Source of the DNA: Alphaproteobacteria bacterium
GTDB taxonomy: Bacteria > Pseudomonadota > Alphaproteobacteria > Bin65
NCBI GenBank assembly: GCA_021776685.1
Contig: JAJFFJ010000037.1
Span: 1-49,697 of the forward strand
Direction: 5' to 3'
DNA: 49,697 nucleotides
The notes beneath the pieces are model-generated. The model saw only the letters and a program-made list of their open reading frames with translations. It was not told the DNA's origin and ran no database searches. The position numbers and the translations under genes were made by a program. This document shows, in pieces, positions 26,859-34,291 of this stretch. Position 1 is the stretch's first letter. Every line of letters begins with the position of its first letter.

Positions 26859-26884
26859 GGGAGGGACCTGTGACAGCCCCTCCC
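26859..26884 (-). terminator. Possible terminator after basic secreted protein gene
   Basis: GGGAGGG (26859-26865) and CCCTCCC (26878-26884) form a 7-bp stem with a 12-nt loop just past the stop codon. The T-rich part after it is weak (CGCTTCGATTT). Confidence 0.4.
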
Positions 26885-26890
26885 CGAACA

Positions 26891-27397
26891 TTATCTCCGA
26901 TGGGCTCTGACAACTGACCGGCGCCGATTGCTCTGGCGAGTGTTCTGGCGATTGCTCTGGCGCGTGCCAGGTTGCCGGGCGCCGATCTTGCCTTTGCAGC
27001 CGCGCTTCGCGATGCACTTGAACATTCTTCCAAATTGTTTGCCGGTTTTTTTGGTGGCACGCCCGAAAGCCTTGGCTTTGCGACCGATTGCCCTGCCGGC
27101 GCGTTTGGCAGCACCAGCGATGACACGGCCATCATGCTTGCCGATGACCTTGCCTCTACGCCCGACCCACCGGCCGCCACGCCCGACAGCTTTGCCGCCC
27201 CGCTTGAAGACCTTGCCGGTTTTCTTGCCTGCGCGCCCAACTTTTTTCGCGGCCTTTTTGATGCTCTTGAAGCCCAAGGCCTCCGCCTCGGAAACGAAGG
27301 CAACACTGGACACGGTTGTGATTGCTGCAGGAGCAGCGATGCCGACACCGAGTGAAATCGCGGCGGCGGCGAATACTGAAGCCATCTTGTTTTTCAT
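26891..27397 (-). CDS. Lys/Arg/Gly-rich secreted basic protein of unknown function
   Basis: The 168-residue protein has a signal-like N-terminus (MKNKMASVFAAAAISLGVGI, with a likely cleavage near FVSEAEA). The mature part is extremely basic, built from short units such as KKVGRAGKKTGKVFKRGGK and GRAIGRKAKAFGRATKK. Two cysteines sit in KCIAKRGCKGKIG, and the C-terminus repeats Arg/Gln/Ser/Asn units (RQSNRQNTRQSNRRRS). I do not recognise the family. Its charge suggests binding to nucleic acid, LPS or another polyanion, which is inference. The ATG at 27397 is chosen since AAGG lies nine bases upstream. Its 3' end is duplicated as a fragment beside the IS6 element. Confidence 0.6.
   Translation of the reverse strand: MKNKMASVFAAAAISLGVGIAAPAAITTVSSVAFVSEAEALGFKSIKKAAKKVGRAGKKTGKVFKRGGKAVGRGGRWVGRRGKVIGKHDGRVIAGAAKRAGRAIGRKAKAFGRATKKTGKQFGRMFKCIAKRGCKGKIGARQPGTRQSNRQNTRQSNRRRSVVRAHRR
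26893..26938. repeat. 46-bp direct repeat, copy B (3' end of basic protein gene)
   Basis: This is the parental-looking copy of the repeat at 25072-25117. It codes for the last residues and stop codon of the basic protein on the minus strand. Downstream of it the minus strand continues normally. Confidence 0.8.
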
Positions 27398-27832
27398 CGT
27401 CTGCATCCTTGTGTCTAAGGTTGACCCGGCAAACGAGAACCCCGCCCCCAGGAATTGCCGGAGACTACAGAAGCGCTCATGCACTGAGACTGAACCGGAC
27501 GTTCATCTGAAGTTCACGCAAGGCAGACCGGGGGGCTTTGATTTCAGCGTGCTGAATAATATGTCGGCTTCTGGCTACAAGCTGTTGAAGATATCGGTTG
27601 AGAGCGCAAAGCGGCCCTCAGCGTCGGTTTGTCCAACCTTGCCCTGGACGCTAATTCCCGCGGCGTCTGATGAATACGACTCCAATGAACAGGCGGTGGC
27701 CTTTGTTGGTGTTTCCTCAATGGCAGCTGGATTCTATGGGTGGCGCAATTTCAAAAATTCCTGACGTAAATCAAGGAAAACGCTATCAAAATGTACTGCT
27801 GTCCTCCCGATTGAGCGAATCAGGAGGGGAAA
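27398..27832. other. Intergenic region between two divergent secreted-protein genes
   Basis: No gene is recognised in these 435 bp. The part near 27833 holds an FNR-like half-matched box and the ribosome binding site of the next gene. Confidence 0.4.
27761..27774. promoter_or_regulatory. Weak FNR/FixK-like box
   Basis: CTGAC-GTAA-ATCAA resembles TTGAT-N4-ATCAA with the right half intact and the left half imperfect. It lies about 59 bp before the start of the small cationic protein gene. Confidence 0.25.
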
Positions 27833-28147
27833 ATGAAATCAAAAATCACTCTGGCACTAGCAATCATCGCGCTGGTCGGCGCGTTTCTGCCCATGAGTAC
27901 CGGGTCCGCAAATGCGGCCGTTAGATGCTGGCATGCAAAAAGATGTGTCCCGAGCCTTTATGAAGACAGATGCTATGATACCGGCACCCATGGTTTGAAC
28001 AGAAACGCGTGGTATCGGAAGAATGGCTTCAGGACAGGCTGCGTGCGGGGGCCGAGAGGTGCGGTGAATAACTGGGCCAACGGATGCCGACGTATGTTTA
28101 GCAGGTACTATAAGGTGAGACGTCGGCCAAAGAGGTGCGTCAGGTAA
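27833..28147 (+). CDS. Small secreted cationic Cys-containing protein, unknown
   Basis: The 104-residue protein has a clear signal peptide (MKSKITLALAIIALVGAF, cleavage near ANAAVR). The mature part has six cysteines (in RCWHAKRCVPS, RCYDTG, GCVRGP, GCRRMF and RCVR), so it could be disulfide-bonded in the periplasm, and it ends in a strongly basic YKVRRRPKRCVR. The ribosome binding site AGGAGGGG is strong. I do not recognise the family. Confidence 0.65.
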   Translation: MKSKITLALAIIALVGAFLPMSTGSANAAVRCWHAKRCVPSLYEDRCYDTGTHGLNRNAWYRKNGFRTGCVRGPRGAVNNWANGCRRMFSRYYKVRRRPKRCVR

Positions 28148-28211
28148 CAATCCGGGCGATTATTTCATTCGGCGCTACAGCGGTGAATCCGCATATCGAG
28201 ACCGCGGACGA

Positions 28212-28442
28212 TCAGCTGCAGCAGGCCGCGTCCTGCTGTATCGGCGGACAGGGAACCGTGCCGTAGGAGCAATAGACGCAACAATCGCCCTGGAGCGGTT
28301 TGAGCACCACGCCACATCCAGGGCAGTCATAGAAATACTGGCAGGCATCGGTTGGCATCACGTCCGTTGCCTGATGGCCGCAGTCCGGGCAGGTCAGCAT
28401 CGATTCAAGGATGACTTCAGAAACGCCTGTCTGGATTGTCAT
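28212..28442 (-). CDS. GDCCVxC domain protein of the mercury locus
   Basis: The 76-residue protein has ten cysteines: TCPDCGH, DACQYFYDCPGCGV, GDCCVYCSYGTVPCPP and AACCS. The GDCCVYC motif defines a family of small thiol-rich proteins, some of them selenoproteins, that occur with mer genes; here all positions are Cys. The two CPxCG pairs look like a zinc-ribbon that could also hold mercury. AAGGAG lies before the ATG at 28442. It sits downstream of merT on the same strand but has its own MerR-type promoter 163 bp upstream. A role as a cytosolic Hg(II) buffer or carrier is inferred. Confidence 0.85.
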   Translation of the reverse strand: MTIQTGVSEVILESMLTCPDCGHQATDVMPTDACQYFYDCPGCGVVLKPLQGDCCVYCSYGTVPCPPIQQDAACCS

Positions 28443-28570
28443 GGGGCTTCTCCTTCAGATGGCGCAGCGAGATATCGGCCTACACATTTGGCTCGTCTTC
28501 CTTGGGTGCCCGAGCCCACAGGTGTTCCGGCTTCCGCCTGCTCCCGTTCGCGCAGATTGGCTCCATCCAT
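28439..28570 (-). CDS. Possible 43-residue leader ORF overlapping the GDCCVxC start
   Basis: In the leader between the second mer promoter and the GDCCVxC gene, an ATG with a GAAGAG-type ribosome binding site opens a 43-codon frame. Its stop overlaps the next start as ATGA, which would allow translational coupling. The peptide (MDGANLREREQAEAGTP...) has no recognised pattern, so it may be chance. Confidence 0.2.
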   Translation of the reverse strand: MDGANLREREQAEAGTPVGSGTQGRRAKCVGRYLAAPSEGEAP

Positions 28571-28604
28571 CTCTCTTCACTCTCCGCTTCGTGCGATTGC
28601 TTGC

Positions 28605-28635
28605 ACCTTGATCCCTGTATGTACTCCAGACTCAA
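28605..28635 (-). promoter_or_regulatory. MerR-type promoter/operator for the GDCCVxC gene
   Basis: On the minus strand a -35 of TTGAGT (28635-28630) and a -10 of CAAGGT (28610-28605) are separated by 19 bp holding CTGGAGTACATACAGGGAT. The long spacer and CAAGGT resemble the classic mer promoter (TTGACT, 19 bp, TAAGGT). It shares TTGAGT-CTG, AGT and TACAG at identical positions with the merB promoter. Confidence 0.65.
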
Positions 28636-28677
28636 ACACTTTCTCCCTTGCGCCGCGGCGCCCGCTGCATCTCACGA

Positions 28678-29106
28678 TTACAGCATCGAGATCAGCCAAT
28701 CTTCGTAGTAGGGATAGGCAAAGGCCAGCAGCGCGAACGCTGCCGAAACCCAAAGCATCACCTGAACCAGGACAGACGAGAGCCGAAATCTCTCAGCTTC
28801 ACAGGCTTTGCCCTGCGCACACAAAATCCGCGGACGCAGGTAGACGAGATAGGCGCCCCCTAAAAACACCAGCAATGCGGCGATGGCGAAATATTCGCGA
28901 TATGGCGCCAGCGACATGAGATTGCTGGCAAAGGCACCGCCGAGGCCGAGCCCCATCAAGATGAGCGGCAAAGCGCAGCACGAAACCGCCAGCAGTCCGA
29001 CAAGTACCCCGCCGAAAGAAACCAACCCCGACGTGGTATTGCCGACCGGTTCCAGCTCCATCGCATCGACGGGTTGTCCGCTGCTGCCCATTTCCGTACC
29101 TGTCAT
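28678..29106 (-). CDS. merT: Mercuric ion transporter MerT
   Basis: The 142-residue inner membrane protein moves Hg(II) into the cytoplasm. Three hydrophobic helices are visible. The first carries the conserved Cys pair in LAVSCCALPLILMGLGLGG, and the cytoplasmic loop carries the second pair as LCAQGKACEAERF. The N-terminus has a longer polar stretch than usual. AGGAGA lies before the start at 29106, 33 bp after merB. No merP gene is present next to it. Confidence 0.9.
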   Translation of the reverse strand: MTGTEMGSSGQPVDAMELEPVGNTTSGLVSFGGVLVGLLAVSCCALPLILMGLGLGGAFASNLMSLAPYREYFAIAALLVFLGGAYLVYLRPRILCAQGKACEAERFRLSSVLVQVMLWVSAAFALLAFAYPYYEDWLISML

Positions 29107-29139
29107 TGGTGTCTCCTGTTGGATCGGTTTTGGTGGGCG

Positions 29140-29802
29140 CTAGAACTGCATGTCGGGATAGCGCAGGCGGTTTCGTTGTCGGGCCAGGTCGACGGCTTGG
29201 TTCAGCGACAGTACCGTGGCGCCCGTATCGCCGACGCCTGCCGCATCAAATTCAGGACGCGAGGCGTAGAGGCTGATGTGATTGCAGAAGGCGCCCCGGA
29301 GATCATCGCGGCACTGATCCAGATCCGGCACGAGCCAGGACATCACGCAGCTCTCCGGGTCGGCTTCGACACTCCCGCCAGTCCCGATCCTGGCCGTCAG
29401 ATCCTGGCCCGAATGAGGGCATTTCGTCTGAAGCCGAGCTTCCAGGCCAATGATCTCGGGCAGGAACAAGGCGTCGAAGACACACCAAGTAAAGAGCTGC
29501 TTGCCGCCGAAAGAAAACCGATGACGGGTGGGCGACAAACTCAGCCCTATAAATGCGGTGACCAGACCTTCCCGGTCGCGTTCAAAGGTCGACGCTGGCA
29601 GACTGGAAAACCAGTTTTCGACGTCAGCCTGATCGACGTTCAGTGTGTCGGCGATTTGGCGAGGACTGACGGGCCGGCCGCCGGCGAGGAGGCGGTAGGT
29701 GGAGACCGACAGGCCCTGAATCACTTGTGTATCGGCGCCAATATAGGTGCCGGAAATTATTGTCGAGATTTCTGCCTGCCCGGCCATTTCAGGCACCATC
29801 AT
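29140..29802 (-). CDS. merB: Organomercurial (alkylmercury) lyase MerB
   Basis: The 220-residue enzyme cleaves the carbon-mercury bond of organomercurials to give Hg(II) and a hydrocarbon. The catalytic triad of Cys-Asp-Cys is visible: Cys and Asp in FTWCVFDALFLPEI (C96 and D99 in the reference MerB) and the second Cys in RGAFCNHISLYAS (C159). The helical N-terminal domain and SLSPTRHRFSFGG are also present. ATG ATG at 29802 and 29799 follows GGAGG, so the start is set there and not at an upstream TTG. The MerR-type promoter lies about 55 bp upstream. It is first in the operon with merT. Confidence 0.9.
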   Translation of the reverse strand: MMVPEMAGQAEISTIISGTYIGADTQVIQGLSVSTYRLLAGGRPVSPRQIADTLNVDQADVENWFSSLPASTFERDREGLVTAFIGLSLSPTRHRFSFGGKQLFTWCVFDALFLPEIIGLEARLQTKCPHSGQDLTARIGTGGSVEADPESCVMSWLVPDLDQCRDDLRGAFCNHISLYASRPEFDAAGVGDTGATVLSLNQAVDLARQRNRLRYPDMQF

Positions 29803-29853
29803 CGACCTCCATGGGGACAAGGGAACTGCGACCCCTTTCTCGCTTATGTGCCG

Positions 29854-29884
29854 AATATCGTGTCTGTACCAACTACAGACTCAA
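29854..29884 (-). promoter_or_regulatory. MerR-type promoter/operator for merB-merT
   Basis: The -35 TTGAGT (29884-29879) and -10 GATATT (29859-29854) are 19 bp apart on the minus strand. A perfect 7-bp dyad, GTCTGTA and TACAGAC around CCAAC (29862-29880), lies between them. This is the layout of MerR-family promoters, where the regulator untwists an over-long spacer. It also faces merR across the divergent gap, so MerR could repress its own gene. Confidence 0.85.
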
Positions 29885-29978
29885 GGTTTTTGTCGGTCAC
29901 AAGATTGTGCAACCCGGTTGGAAGTATGACCCGCGGCGTTAAACCATGTATTTACTACGGAGTTGGAGCGACCCGCTA

Positions 29979-30389
29979 ATGGACATGATCATGAAACGAA
30001 GCGAGCTTGCGCAGGCCACCGGCTGTAATCTGGAGACTGTTCGCTACTACGAGAATATTGGCGTGATGCCGCCGCCACGCCGCTCGGAAAACGGCTATCG
30101 GGTCTATGAAGAAGAAGACCGGAAACGGCTCAACTTTGTCATGCGCGGCCGGGAACTTGGATTCAATCTGGAAGAGATCAAGGGATTGCTGGCGCTGTTG
30201 GATACAGACAGCGTGACCTGCGCAGAGGTCTATACCCGCACGGAAAACCATCTGACTTCTGTCAGACAGAAAATCCGAGCCCTCAAGAAATTGGAGAAGG
30301 TGCTGGCGGAGACCGCTTCAAAATGCACCGGCACCGATGCGCCGGAGTGCCCGGTGATCGATGCCCTGGCGGGCGAAATGCCGGGGTGA
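29979..30389 (+). CDS. merR: MerR-family mercury-responsive regulator
   Basis: The 136-residue regulator has the winged HTH (LAQATGCNLETVRYYENIGV, then RSENGYRVYEEEDRKRL), a dimerising coiled coil (SVRQKIRALKKLEKVLAET) and three cysteines placed as in mercury-binding MerR: one in DSVTCAEVY before the coil and two in SKCTGTDAPECPVIDAL after it. These three bind Hg(II) across the dimer. The start at 29979 has GGAG ten bases upstream; ATGs two and four codons later are alternatives. It is divergent from merB. Confidence 0.9.
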   Translation: MDMIMKRSELAQATGCNLETVRYYENIGVMPPPRRSENGYRVYEEEDRKRLNFVMRGRELGFNLEEIKGLLALLDTDSVTCAEVYTRTENHLTSVRQKIRALKKLEKVLAETASKCTGTDAPECPVIDALAGEMPG

Positions 30390-30409
30390 GCTAACCGGCG
30401 CGTCCGGCT

Positions 30410-31480
30410 TCACCGCCCGTGGCGCAAATCCGGATGGAGGCTGCGGCCGAGAATATGGGTGCTGTTGCCGAGCACGTCAGCGCTGTGACCGACGATCAGC
30501 GGGTCCGGATGGCCGACCACATGATTGTCCTTCTTGGGATAAGGCAGCGATGACAGAAAATGCTTCATGGTGTTCAGGCGTGCGCGTTTCTTGTCGTCGG
30601 ACTTGATGATCGTCCAGGGCGCGTCCGCCGTGTCGGTATAGAAGAACATCGCCTCCTTGGCCTCGGTATAGTCATCCCACTTGTCGAGGGAGGCCATGTC
30701 CACCGGCGACAGCTTCCACTTTTTCAGCGGCTGCTCCTTGCGGGACTCGAATCGGCGCAGCTGCTCCTTGCGGGTCACCGAGAACCAGTATTTGAACAGC
30801 ATCGCGCCGCTGCGCACCATCATGCGCTCCAGCTCCGGCGCCTGGCGCATGAATTCCAGGTAGTCGTTGGGGGTGCAGAAGCCCATCACCCGCTCGACCC
30901 CGGCGCGGTTGTACCAGGAGCGATCGAACAGCACGATTTCGCCGGCGGACGGCAGCTGGCTGATATAGCGCTGGAAGAACCACTGGCTCTGCTCACGCTG
31001 GGTCGGCTTGTCCAGCGCCACCACACGGGCGCCACGGGGATTCAGATGCTCCATGAAGCGCTTGATGGTGCCGCCCTTGCCGGCGGCGTCGCGGCCCTCG
31101 AACAACAGGATGATTTTCTGGCCGGTCTCCCGCACCCACTCCTGCACCTTGAGGAGCTCGATCTGCAGCTCGGCCTTGTGCCGCTCATAGGCCTTGGTCG
31201 CCATCTTGGCCCGATACGGGTATTCGCCATTTTCGAATACCCGGCGGATGGCGGCACGGTCCCGGCGCATCTCGGCGATGCGGTGACTGCCACTCCCCTG
31301 CGCGGCCTCGTCATCGCTTCCCGGCGAGAGCGCGTCGTCGCGGTCGAGAATATTCGGCACCGGCGGCGTGTCGCCTTCGGCTGCACCGCCGTCTGTACCG
31401 TCATCGATACTGTCGGCAGCACTGTCGGCGGCATTGTCGGCGGCGTTGGCCGGTGGCAGGTCGGACTTGTGGCTGGCCAT
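30410..31480 (-). CDS. ppk2: Polyphosphate kinase 2, class I
   Basis: The 356-residue kinase uses polyphosphate to phosphorylate nucleoside diphosphates, or makes polyphosphate. The Walker A is LFEGRDAAGKGGTIK, Walker B-like residues lie in IVLFDRSWYNRAGVE, and the lid region is in VTRKEQLRRFESRKEQP. WKLSPVD and DDYTEAKEAMFFYTDT are typical of the family. Unlike short relatives it carries an Asp/Ala/Gly-rich N-terminal tail of about 65 residues that looks disordered. The ATG at 31480 has GAGGGA upstream. An FNR-like box lies about 72 bp before the start. It converges on merR with a 20-bp gap. Confidence 0.93.
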   Translation of the reverse strand: MASHKSDLPPANAADNAADSAADSIDDGTDGGAAEGDTPPVPNILDRDDALSPGSDDEAAQGSGSHRIAEMRRDRAAIRRVFENGEYPYRAKMATKAYERHKAELQIELLKVQEWVRETGQKIILLFEGRDAAGKGGTIKRFMEHLNPRGARVVALDKPTQREQSQWFFQRYISQLPSAGEIVLFDRSWYNRAGVERVMGFCTPNDYLEFMRQAPELERMMVRSGAMLFKYWFSVTRKEQLRRFESRKEQPLKKWKLSPVDMASLDKWDDYTEAKEAMFFYTDTADAPWTIIKSDDKKRARLNTMKHFLSSLPYPKKDNHVVGHPDPLIVGHSADVLGNSTHILGRSLHPDLRHGR

Positions 31481-31551
31481 GGAATTTCCCTCACTTTGGG
31501 TACGTGCGATACCAAACCCACAAGTCTTAGGCATTATTCCCGAATGACCAC

Positions 31552-31565
31552 TTGATTTGCGTCAA
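31552..31565. promoter_or_regulatory. FNR/FixK-like box between ppk2 and GST genes
   Basis: TTGAT-TTGC-GTCAA matches TTGAT-N4-ATCAA at 9 of 10 positions. It lies 72 bp before ppk2 and 151 bp before the GST gene. At that distance it could sit near -41 of a ppk2 promoter, as activating FNR sites do. Confidence 0.5.
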
Positions 31566-31716
31566 GCCAAAGCGGAATTGACCCAGCGCAACGTTCCAGA
31601 GCCTCTCTGCAGCGGCGGGTTTTTCTTGATCGGCGCAGCCGGTGCGGGGCACATGTTAGCTTGTATATGTCGGCTCAAACCGCCGACGCCATCCCCTGCC
31701 CGCAACGGAGCCCCCG

Positions 31717-32445
31717 ATGCTCGATTTCTATTACTGGCCGACGCCCAATGGCTGGAAGGTCTCCATTCTGCTCGAAGAATTGCGGGACGAGATTGGCCTC
31801 GACTACACCCTCCGGCCGGTGAACATCGGCAAGGGCGAGCAGTTCACGCCGGAGTTCCTGGAGATCAGCCCGAACCACCGCATGCCGGCGATTGTCGATC
31901 ACGACCCGCCGGCGGACTGGGGCAGCAACCCGGTGGCGATTTTTGAGTCGGGCGCGATCATGCTCTACCTGGCGGAGAAGACCGGCACGTTCATGGCGCC
32001 CGGCCCGCGCGGCCGCAAGGAGACCCTGGAATGGCTCTTTTGGCAGACCGGCAACCAGGGGCCCATGGCCGGGCAGCTCAGCCACTTCGTCAACTACGCC
32101 ACCGGCGGCCAGGACTATGGCAAGGAGCGTTACGGCCGGGAATATGACCGCTGCGCCGGGGTGCTGGAGCGGCGGCTCGACGGGCGCGACTGGATTGTGG
32201 GCGACGACTATTCCATCGCCGACATGATGTGCTGGCCGTGGCTGCTGATCGCCAAGCCCTTGACCGCCTCTCTCGACGAATTTCCCAACGTCGCCGCCTG
32301 GCGCAAGCGTATCAAGGACCGGCCGGCCGTTCAGCGGGGCGTCGATGTTGGCAAGGAGCTCCGCCGTAAGGCCCCGCCCGACGAGGAAGAACGCAAGATC
32401 CTGTTCGAGCAGACCGCGGCGACGGCAGGACAGCAAGCCAGCTGA
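31717..32445 (+). CDS. Glutathione S-transferase, YfcG/YghU-like
   Basis: The 242-residue protein has a thioredoxin-like N-terminal domain (MLDFYYWPTPNGWKVSILLE, SPNHRMPAIVD, AIFESGAIMLYLAE) and an all-helical C-terminal domain with DWIVGDDYSIADMMCWPW. Cis-Pro in RMPAI and Ser in FESGA bind glutathione. The Asn/Gly in TPNGWKV sits where nu-class enzymes such as YfcG have Thr/Asn instead of a Tyr or Ser nucleophile; such enzymes show disulfide-bond reductase activity. Its substrate here is unknown. Confidence 0.88.
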   Translation: MLDFYYWPTPNGWKVSILLEELRDEIGLDYTLRPVNIGKGEQFTPEFLEISPNHRMPAIVDHDPPADWGSNPVAIFESGAIMLYLAEKTGTFMAPGPRGRKETLEWLFWQTGNQGPMAGQLSHFVNYATGGQDYGKERYGREYDRCAGVLERRLDGRDWIVGDDYSIADMMCWPWLLIAKPLTASLDEFPNVAAWRKRIKDRPAVQRGVDVGKELRRKAPPDEEERKILFEQTAATAGQQAS

Positions 32446-32569
32446 CGGGACGCCGGTTCGACTCCCCAGATCCGAAAACCGAAAATGTCGTTTGACGGGC
32501 TGATGGCAGCTGCGGCACGATTTGCGGCATCTGGCGGTTGAAGACGACCGGAGATGATGGAGATCTAAT

Positions 32570-33046
32570 TTGCGATTTTTCCTTCTTTCGAGGCCAAAGG
32601 TGTCAGCCACATCCTTGACCATTGCCACCAGCCTGTCGATTGCAGTCCCTATGGCTCTACTGGCCGCCTCGCCGGCCGCAGCGCAAAATCACCCATTGGC
32701 CGGGCGCTGGTCCTGTAGCCAGGCGGTCCACAACACCCGAAACAATTTTCGCTCCCTGGCCCAGTTTGCCCTGGCCCTCTATCCAAATGGCCGCTTCCAG
32801 GCCCAGGGCACCGTGCGGGGTGGTATGGGCGTCTCGCGGTTTGCAGCCCAAGGCACCTGGCGCGTTTCTCGCGATCGCGGCGCGTGGTGGCTCAGCGCCA
32901 ACGGCGCCCAGGTTACGCAATTCAGCACCGGCCAGCGCATCCGCGGTCGGCACGCAACATTCGGCCGAGTCTACAACACGCGCTATGTGGCTTGGCGAAA
33001 CCTGGCGCCCGGTGGCATGCAAATCACGCTGGTCTGCAGACGCTAG
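32570..33046 (+). CDS. Secreted protein of unknown function, beta-rich
   Basis: The 158-residue protein has a signal peptide with cleavage near SPAAAQNHP. The mature part starts PLAGRWSCSQA and alternates strands with Gly/Arg turns, like small lipocalin-type or copper-resistance-like beta barrels. Two cysteines (WSCSQ and TLVCRR) could pair. The start is TTG at 32570 with GGAG seven bases upstream. I do not recognise the family. Confidence 0.7.
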   Translation: MRFFLLSRPKVSATSLTIATSLSIAVPMALLAASPAAAQNHPLAGRWSCSQAVHNTRNNFRSLAQFALALYPNGRFQAQGTVRGGMGVSRFAAQGTWRVSRDRGAWWLSANGAQVTQFSTGQRIRGRHATFGRVYNTRYVAWRNLAPGGMQITLVCRR

Positions 33047-33071
33047 GACAGATCTTCGGTCCCCTCCCCCG

Positions 33072-34097
33072 CTACATCCACCGCGCCTGCCATGCCTCCA
33101 GCACTTCCGGATTGCGGGCGATGGCCGGGGCTTCCCCCGCCGCGAGGCGCCTTAGATTTTCGAGCAGCGCTGTGGCCATGGAGCCGAACAACGCACGGGT
33201 GTGACCCACATTGTGCGGGGTCAGGATCACGTTGGGCAGATCGCGCAGCGGGCTGTCGCCGGGCAAGGGCTCGATCTCGAAGCAGTCCAGTGCGGCGCCG
33301 GCCAATTGACCTGACGCCAACGCCTCGACCATCGCGGCTTCATCCACCAGGCTGCCGCGGGCAGTGTTGACCAACAGTGCGCCCGGTTTCATCTGGGCCA
33401 GGCCGGCCCGGTCGAGGACCCCTCTCGTCTCCGGCACCTCGCGCAGATGCAGGCTGAGGATATCGCTTTCAGCCAGCAGCGTTTCCCGGTCGACAAAGGT
33501 CACCGGGCCATCGGTCTCACCCGGCGCGCGGCTGCGGGTGCTGGCGATCAGGCGCATGTCCCAGCCGGCGAGCCTGGCCGCCACCCGTTCTCCAATCGGC
33601 CCATATCCCCACAGGCCAACGGTCTTGCCCCGCAGCATCAGACCAGGACCCGCCGCGGGGTTGCGCCAGCCGTCACGGATCGCCCGGACGGTATGATCCA
33701 GCACGGGCACCCGGTAGGCCAGCGCCAGCAGCAACGCGAGGGTGCTCTCTGCCATGCTGGTGAACTGTTCGTCCGTACCACCGTGGGCGACGATGATCGC
33801 CCGGCGGGCGGCTTCCGGCAGGTCGAAGCTGTCAACACCGCCGACGGGACTGACCAACGCCCGCAGCCTCGGCGCCTGATCCATCATCGCGGCTGTCACC
33901 GGCGCCCGTGGGGCGGCAACGATGATCTCCGCCGCTGCCAGCGCATCCCCGGCCACATCCGCCAGGCCGCCTGCGCCCGGACCATGCATCACCCGCCGCG
34001 GCACCACCCGCACCTGATGGCCAGCGGCGCGCACCATTTCGGCCGCCGGGCGCAACAAACTCCACACATCGGGGTCACGGAAAAACAGAATATTCAT
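33072..34097 (-). CDS. D-2-hydroxyacid dehydrogenase family protein
   Basis: The 341-residue NAD(P)-dependent enzyme belongs to the D-isomer hydroxyacid dehydrogenases. The Rossmann motif is VGLWGYGPIGERVAARL (GxGxxG). The catalytic triad is Arg in LLVNTARGSLVDE, Glu in FEIEPLPGDSP and His in ILTPHNVGHT. The position after the second beta strand is ASTRSRA, where Arg suggests NADP preference; this is inference. The physiological substrate is not evident. The start MNILFFRDPD is at 34097. Confidence 0.9.
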   Translation of the reverse strand: MNILFFRDPDVWSLLRPAAEMVRAAGHQVRVVPRRVMHGPGAGGLADVAGDALAAAEIIVAAPRAPVTAAMMDQAPRLRALVSPVGGVDSFDLPEAARRAIIVAHGGTDEQFTSMAESTLALLLALAYRVPVLDHTVRAIRDGWRNPAAGPGLMLRGKTVGLWGYGPIGERVAARLAGWDMRLIASTRSRAPGETDGPVTFVDRETLLAESDILSLHLREVPETRGVLDRAGLAQMKPGALLVNTARGSLVDEAAMVEALASGQLAGAALDCFEIEPLPGDSPLRDLPNVILTPHNVGHTRALFGSMATALLENLRRLAAGEAPAIARNPEVLEAWQARWM

Positions 34098-34291
34098 GGG
34101 CAGCCTGGCGCAGCATGTTGGAACCAGCCGGCGTCGAAGAATGCCGGAGCGCCTGCCCTATACACGGAAGCGGCGGCCCTGTCCGCCCGGAATTGGGGCG
34201 TGCGGCGGGCTTTTCGGCGGCGTCATGGTTAACAGTCCCGTAAAAATACGTGGTTAATCAAATATTAGGGTCTGGGCGTCATTGTGGCGTC

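Noticed and set aside
32448-32470. tRNA T-arm-like GGTTCGACTCC after the GST gene
   Set aside because: The flanking bases do not form a T stem, and the upstream sequence is GST coding, so there is no tRNA body. At most a chance match.
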